Both the position numbers and the translations under genes were made by a program. From assembly GCF_037996765.1 (NCBI RefSeq), contig NZ_JBBNAD010000004.1, positions 992,001-1,056,000 on the forward strand: a stretch of DNA of 64,000 nt. The letters run 5' to 3'. This document shows, in pieces, positions 60,096-64,000 of this stretch. Each line of letters opens with the position of its first letter. Positions within the stretch are counted from its first letter, which is position 1. The notes under the pieces were generated by a model. The model was not told where the DNA came from and made no database searches. It worked only from the letters and a program-made list of their open reading frames with translations. Source of the DNA: Bdellovibrio sp. GT3 (GTDB lineage Bacteria > Bdellovibrionota > Bdellovibrionia > Bdellovibrionales > Bdellovibrionaceae).

Positions 60096-60835
60096 CGTTT
60101 TAACCCTTCTGAAAGTTCTTTGATGATGCGGTTGAATTCCGGTGATGTTCTAAGTTCTTCCTGGCGTTCTTTGGGTAAGGTCAGATTTTGATCCAAAACA
60201 ATGCCTCCGCCGGATTTAGCCATCAAAACCACACGTTCAGAAATAAAGACCGCTTCTGATAATGAGTGAGTCACAAATAAAACAGTCAGACCTTCACTTT
60301 GCCACAGATCACGCATTTGTAATTGCATTTGATAGCGCGTGAATTCATCCAAGGCAGCGAATGGTTCATCCATTAGCAGCAGTTTTGGCTTTGTTACCAG
60401 GGCACGGGCAATGGAGACACGCATCTTCATGCCGCCTGAAAGTTGGTGGGGAAACAGGTCCGCGCTGTCTTGCAGGTTTACTTTATTAAGAGCGTCCAAA
60501 GCTCTGGATTTGATTTCATTTTTGGAAGTTCCTTTAAGTTCTGGACTGATTTCAAAGGGCAACAGCACATTTTCCAAAACTGTTTTCCAAGGCAGTAAAT
60601 TTGCATCTTGAAATACAAAGCCGAAATGATTCTTCTGGGAGTTTTTAAGTTCTCCCGCTGTGGCGCTTTCCAATCCGGCGATCAATCTTAAAACCGTGGA
60701 TTTTCCACAGCCCGAGGGCCCGACTAAAGATGTAAATGAACCTTCAGGAATCTGCAGGGAAAAATCCTTTAGAACTGTTTTTGTTCCAAAGTCTTTCTTA
60801 AGATTTTTAATCTGAATACCTGAAAGGTCCGACAT
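60092..60835 (-). CDS. ABC transporter ATP-binding protein, SsuB/TauB type
   Basis: A 247-residue ATPase. Walker A GPSGCGKST (39-47), Q-loop FVFQDANLLPW, signature LSGGMKMRVSIARAL, Walker B LLLMDEPFAALD and H-loop VTHSLSEA are complete. It energises the adjacent permease. It lies 2 bp past the oxygenase-like gene. Confidence 0.95.
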   Translation of the reverse strand: MSDLSGIQIKNLKKDFGTKTVLKDFSLQIPEGSFTSLVGPSGCGKSTVLRLIAGLESATAGELKNSQKNHFGFVFQDANLLPWKTVLENVLLPFEISPELKGTSKNEIKSRALDALNKVNLQDSADLFPHQLSGGMKMRVSIARALVTKPKLLLMDEPFAALDEFTRYQMQLQMRDLWQSEGLTVLFVTHSLSEAVFISERVVLMAKSGGGIVLDQNLTLPKERQEELRTSPEFNRIIKELSEGLKR

Positions 60836-60837
60836 TT

Positions 60838-61455
60838 TTAAACCCAGTCGTAGTTAAAGCTGATGCTGATACGCTCTTTATCAGAACTGTTTGCTGGGAC
60901 TTCGTGACGCAGCCAGCTTTCAAACAACACAACATGGCCTTCTTGCGGTTCAATGGAGTGGTAGCGCTGATTGTGCACCTTTGCATTGTGTTTGCGTGGT
61001 GGCGAAGCCATGAATGAATCCATGCGCGGATCTTCAAATTTGATGGCCGAGCAATTCTTGGGTGTTTGCAAATAGTAAGTCCCGCTAATAACTGAAAGCG
61101 GGTGCAGATGCATGGTGTGAATCACATCGGATGGCATGATGTTCACCCAACAAGAGCTCATGCGAAGTTCTTTGGGATTGATGTCCATTTCCAGGTGCTT
61201 TACGAATTTGCGCACGTGTTTATCGATCTGTTTTTCCAAATCGTTAAAGGTGCTGGAAAACTGATGAAGTTGGGCCATGGAGCCATAGGAAGTAAAACCA
61301 CCCTTATAGTTCTTCTTGGACCAAGCCTGCCCCTCCTCATCGATTTCGGCAATTTTAAGTGATTCCATTTTCAGATCCTTGTTTAGAACCTTGGTTTTTG
61401 CCGCCTCCTGAAGAGGGCTATAATAAACGAATGTTGGAAAGAGGGTTTTGATCAT
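60838..61455 (-). CDS. 2OG-Fe(II) oxygenase-like protein, TIGR02466 type
   Basis: A 205-residue protein from ATG 61455 (AGGTAA site). Motifs typical of the TIGR02466 putative 2-oxoglutarate/Fe(II) oxygenases: SSCWVNIMPSD, MHLHPLSVISGTYYL with H116/H118, FEDPRMDSFM, and SWLRHEVPANSSDKERISIS with H184 and R195 (Fe and 2OG binding). It is the first gene of the importer operon, suggesting that it acts on the imported compound. Substrate unknown. Confidence 0.82.
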   Translation of the reverse strand: MIKTLFPTFVYYSPLQEAAKTKVLNKDLKMESLKIAEIDEEGQAWSKKNYKGGFTSYGSMAQLHQFSSTFNDLEKQIDKHVRKFVKHLEMDINPKELRMSSCWVNIMPSDVIHTMHLHPLSVISGTYYLQTPKNCSAIKFEDPRMDSFMASPPRKHNAKVHNQRYHSIEPQEGHVVLFESWLRHEVPANSSDKERISISFNYDWV

Positions 61456-61667
61456 CAATTACCTGTCCGAACTGTGCTCTTTTGAGACGAAATTCCTGTC
61501 TAATATTGAGACTTTAGGCTGAAATAACCTTCAACGCAAGTGGCGATGTTCATTTCCTTTACAGGAGCGGAGCGTGGAAAGTCACAGCCCTGTGCCAGCT
61601 CAAATATATGCATGCCAGCCTTGGCACCACCGATGCAATAGGTAGTGGTATAACCAAGGAGTGAATT

Positions 61668-61988
61668 ATGAAGAAGCAAGTTTTGATCGCAATGATGACT
61701 TTGATCCCAATGACCTCTTTCGCTAAAGTTGCTGATTTCGGCTCCATGATTTCTGAAAACGCAGCAGCTCAAAAAGAACTTCACCACGCAGTTCGTGAAA
61801 ACCTGCACGACTCTCGCGAAGTTGCTAAAAAAGAGAAGATCGTTATCGTTGAAGCATCTGGTTCTTCTTATAGTTCACCAACTAACAAAGACTTCTTGCG
61901 CTTTGCTAAAGAAAAAACAGCAGCTCAGCCTGATAAAGATATGCAATTTGACCGTCTTGCGAACGAAATTCGCAACATGGATCAATAA
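61668..61988 (+). CDS. Small secreted protein of unknown function
   Basis: A 106-residue protein with a signal peptide (MKKQVLIAMMTLIPMTSFA) and an AAGGAG ribosome-binding site. The mature part is charged and helical (KELHHAVRENLHDSREVAKKE), with no cysteines. Strong terminator downstream. Codon use looks biased, as in well-expressed genes. Not recognised. Confidence 0.75.
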   Translation: MKKQVLIAMMTLIPMTSFAKVADFGSMISENAAAQKELHHAVRENLHDSREVAKKEKIVIVEASGSSYSSPTNKDFLRFAKEKTAAQPDKDMQFDRLANEIRNMDQ

Positions 61989-62027
61989 CATTTAAATAAT
62001 TCCCCAACCCCCAAATGTGCACTCCTT

Positions 62028-62064
62028 AAAGACGCTGGTTTCCCCCGACCGGCGTCTTTTTTTT
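62028..62064 (+). terminator. Rho-independent terminator after the small secreted protein
   Basis: An 8-bp stem AAAGACGC/GCGTCTTT, extended by a wobble pair and GGT/ACC, followed by a long T-run on the plus strand. About 40 bp past the stop at 61988. Confidence 0.85.
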
Positions 62065-62077
62065 GTTTTTGGGGTAT

Positions 62078-62623
62078 CTATAGAATGAGCTTGCGCAGCT
62101 CAGTTTGAGAGTAAACGTAGTCGGCATAAACCATCGTATTGGCGATATTTCTGTGCCCCAAAGCGACCTGCACTAGGCGCAAATCCTTGGTTTTTCGGTA
62201 GAGTTCAATCGCAAAAGTATGCCTTAAAGAATGGAATTTCTTAGGGACGGGGCGATACATCTCCCAGATTTGATAAAGTCGGGGATAGCTGATCGGAAAA
62301 ACCAGGTTGCCTGTTTGTTCTTTGGCCTGCTGTTCTGCAAAGCGATGAAGTCGGGCAAAGATATCTGAGTGAATAGGAATTTCCCGGTCATTTGAGTTCT
62401 TTAAACCCCGGATAAAGATGCTTTCATCGTAGGGATTAAGATCCGACCTTTGAATGTTAAGGACCTCTTGGGCTCGGGCTCCAGTCTTTAAAGCCACCCA
62501 AAACATCAAACAATTGCGCGGATCTTTGAGTTCAAAATCTGTGAGGATTTTTCGCAAACGGTCAACCTCGGGTTCGAGGAGATATTTGTTCTTATTAAGC
62601 TGATACCGGGATGCCGTGGACAT
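62078..62623 (-). CDS. Minimal tyrosine recombinase (catalytic domain only)
   Basis: A 181-residue integrase-type protein with the full catalytic set: R50 (TGARAQEV), K75 (RGLKNSND), H131 and R134 (HSLRHTF), H157 (ALGHRNI), Y166 (MVYADYV). The N-terminal SAM-like core-binding domain of XerC/D and phage integrases is missing, so it is about 120 residues shorter than those. It may be a small accessory integrase or a decayed element; no phage genes adjoin. The intergenic region upstream has two inverted repeats. Confidence 0.9.
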   Translation of the reverse strand: MSTASRYQLNKNKYLLEPEVDRLRKILTDFELKDPRNCLMFWVALKTGARAQEVLNIQRSDLNPYDESIFIRGLKNSNDREIPIHSDIFARLHRFAEQQAKEQTGNLVFPISYPRLYQIWEMYRPVPKKFHSLRHTFAIELYRKTKDLRLVQVALGHRNIANTMVYADYVYSQTELRKLIL

Positions 62624-62693
62624 GATTCATCATTGAAACTTAAAAGAGGTCTGGCAATCAGTATCTCATAACGCATTGCATCCAAAGTGGTGA

Positions 62694-62723
62694 TAGGTAA
62701 ATAATTTTTGTTTATATTACCTA
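62694..62723. repeat. Inverted repeat 1, TAGGTAA/TTACCTA
   Basis: A perfect 7-bp inverted repeat with a 16-bp A+T-rich centre, 70 bp upstream of the recombinase start. Size and spacing suit a regulator-binding or recombination core site. Confidence 0.5.
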
Positions 62724-62793
62724 GACTAGACGCGTTAGCATTAAAACCCCAAAAGAACCTTCAAATTAAACCCTGTATTTACATATACATAGC

Positions 62794-62821
62794 ACTATAG
62801 CTTATGGCTATAAGCTATAGT
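62794..62821. repeat. Inverted repeat 2, ACTATAGCTTAT/ATAAGCTATAGT
   Basis: A perfect 12-bp inverted repeat with a 4-bp centre (GGCT). Too perfect for chance in a region of this size; candidate operator or recombination site. Confidence 0.65.
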
Positions 62822-62993
62822 TAAATTTGAAAAAGGGGTCTATAGGGGTACCCAGGACGGATTCTTTTGTGGTTTCAAAGACTTAGCTTGACTCCCTGTC
62901 GGGACCTTTTAAAGTATACATGTATTTCACAACGCTTTTCAATGCGCATAACAACACTAATATTGTGAAGTACAACAGTCTGGGAGGCTTTGA

Positions 62994-63626
62994 ATGGATA
63001 TGGAGACCCAGGGTCTAGGTGTGGACCCCCATGAAAAGGACGTTTCAAACGAGGGGTATATTGAGGGTTCTTTAAGCCCTTCATCTGAAATGGAGGCAGG
63101 GGAGGGCTCAGCTGACTCTCCCCGCTCAAAGACCTCTTTAAGGATGCATTATGAGGCTCAGATCTCGGTTCTTCGTCGTCAGATGGGGGATTTGGAATCG
63201 ATTCGATTGGGTCTTGGGCTTTCACAACGCAAAATGAGTCAGCTTTTGATGGTCGATCCAAGCAGTTGGACTCGATGGACAAAGCAAGGCGATGAAGCTC
63301 CTCCGCATATTTGGAGAGCCCTTCAGTGGTATTCAATTTTGAACGAGAAAATTCCCGGTTTAACTCCGCAATATTTCATGAATCAAAGCCCGCAGGTCTT
63401 GCATCAGAAGGCTTTGCAGGAATTGGAATCAGAAAAAGCCGAAAGACAGGCAGAAATGTCGGTTTTATCGCGCAAATTGGATGGTTTTTCGGCTGAAAAG
63501 CACGCTTTGAACGCAGAAGTCGCAAAGCTTAAAAAAGACCTTAAATTTCACCGAAAAATCAGTATATTCATTCTTTCTATGTCGCTCGTTTGGGCTGCCG
63601 TCTTCTTAGTTTGGAAATTTATATGA
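62994..63626 (+). CDS. HTH-like protein with C-terminal membrane anchor
   Basis: A 210-residue protein. Residues 1-50 are a low-complexity acidic/Ser segment. Residues 65-110 contain a helix-turn-helix-like LGLGLSQRKMSQLLMVD and SSWTRWTKQGDEAPPHIW, similar to phage Cro/C1-type or XRE DNA-binding segments. Then comes a coiled coil (about 130-180) and a C-terminal hydrophobic segment (ISIFILSMSLVWAAVFLVW). A tail-anchored transcription factor is the simplest reading. Its stop overlaps the argS start (ATGA). Confidence 0.8.
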   Translation: MDMETQGLGVDPHEKDVSNEGYIEGSLSPSSEMEAGEGSADSPRSKTSLRMHYEAQISVLRRQMGDLESIRLGLGLSQRKMSQLLMVDPSSWTRWTKQGDEAPPHIWRALQWYSILNEKIPGLTPQYFMNQSPQVLHQKALQELESEKAERQAEMSVLSRKLDGFSAEKHALNAEVAKLKKDLKFHRKISIFILSMSLVWAAVFLVWKFI

Positions 63627-64000
63627 TTAAACACGATTCAATCCGCCTTTTAGCCACTGAAAAAATCGCAGCCGCGATTCAAAAGATGGGTCACGACCTT
63701 TCTGCAGATGAGATCTATAAAGCCCTGGTTGAGCCACCAAATTCCGAATTGGGTGATTTGGCATACGGTTGTTTCATTTTGGCGAAATCTTTGAAAAAAG
63801 GACCTCCGCAAATTTCTGGGGAATTGGCTGCGAATATGGAACTTGATTCCAACCTGATCAAAGCTCAGGCGGCTGGACCCTATTTGAATCTGACTTTTGC
63901 TCCGCAAGCTTTCGGTGAAAAAGTTTTGAATCCTATTTTGACAGGCGAGCATTTCAAAAAAGCCCTGGTCGAAAAAGCACCGAAAACAATGATCGAATAC
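63623..64000 (+). CDS. argS: Arginyl-tRNA synthetase, 5' end only
   Basis: A frame open to the window end, 126 codons. It starts ATG at 63623, within the previous stop (ATGA). The translated N-terminus fits the ArgS Add1 domain: a PPNSELGDLAYGCF motif, LAKSLKKGPPQIS, AGPYLNL and a PKTMIEY at the end, just before the usual SSPN motif. It charges tRNA-Arg with arginine. The rest lies beyond the window. Confidence 0.9.
   Translation, partial: MIKHDSIRLLATEKIAAAIQKMGHDLSADEIYKALVEPPNSELGDLAYGCFILAKSLKKGPPQISGELAANMELDSNLIKAQAAGPYLNLTFAPQAFGEKVLNPILTGEHFKKALVEKAPKTMIEY

Larger units (their letters stand above)
62624..62993. promoter_or_regulatory. A+T-rich divergent region with two inverted repeats
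   Basis: 370 bp between the recombinase and the HTH-like gene, both transcribed outward. It contains two large inverted repeats (annotated separately) and several TATA-like stretches. No gene fits within. It should hold promoters for both directions and could be a recombinase target. Confidence 0.5.

Noticed and set aside
1-64000. tRNA, rRNA, CRISPR and insertion sequences
   Set aside because: Looked for T-loop signatures, spaced repeats and transposase motifs in gaps; none found.

Overview
The window looks like chromosomal DNA of a predatory Bdellovibrio-type bacterium (Bdellovibrionota). This rests on gene content, not on a database match: a ten-gene Agl/Glt-type gliding operon like those of myxobacteria and Bdellovibrio, many stand-alone periplasmic binding proteins, secreted hydrolases, c-di-GMP effectors, and a housekeeping set with class Ia ribonucleotide reductase and a type II fatty-acid cluster. 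Base composition looks even, near 45-50% G+C by eye. Genes are tightly packed, many joined by 4-bp ATGA stop/start overlaps. I see no tRNA, rRNA, CRISPR array or insertion sequence.

Layout. 0-6.8 kb: a membrane protein of unknown function, yebC opposite a DUF455 ferritin-like protein, two tandem family 3 binding proteins, and a secreted protein of unknown role with a possible His/Cys protease-fold signature. 6.9-8.8 kb: an overlapping SDR / 6-pyruvoyl-tetrahydropterin-synthase-like / pseudouridine synthase operon. 8.9-14.5 kb: a papain-like protease, a small Cys-rich protein, a cNMP-binding EAL phosphodiesterase, a family 5 binding protein and an acyl-CoA dehydrogenase. 14.7-20.2 kb (plus strand): site-2 protease homologue, scpA, scpB with long acidic extensions, an HTTM-protein pair and a lipoprotein. 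20.2-25.2 kb: nrdA-nrdB plus a periplasmic-binding-like protein, with a 530-bp leader. 25.2-27.8 kb: radical SAM protein, MnmD-like methyltransferase, another family 3 binding protein.

27.8-38.4 kb is the most distinctive region: one minus-strand operon for a TolQ/ExbB channel, two ExbD/TolR proteins, two TPR proteins, a small secreted protein, a TonB/AgmX-like protein, an Ig-like lipoprotein, an outer-membrane barrel and a vWA-domain lipoprotein with a complete MIDAS motif. In outline this is a proton-driven gliding machine spanning the envelope, with the vWA lipoprotein resembling the myxobacterial adhesin CglB.

38.7-51 kb: zinc carboxypeptidase, PilZ protein, FMN reductase, Kup potassium transporter (possible AUC start), patatin, a candidate small RNA, an outer-membrane protein, a GH15 glucosidase/trehalase opposite a fused trehalose-6-phosphate synthase/phosphatase, and an M23 lipoprotein. 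51-58.3 kb: yceD-rpmF-fabH-fabD-fabG-acpP-fabF (plsX missing), then rpiB and glyA. 58.4-61.5 kb: an NMT1/SsuA-type ABC importer operon led by a 2OG-Fe(II) oxygenase-like gene. 61.7-64 kb: a small secreted protein, a minimal tyrosine recombinase, an intergenic region with two long inverted repeats, an HTH-like protein with a C-terminal membrane anchor, and the 5' end of argS, which runs off the window.
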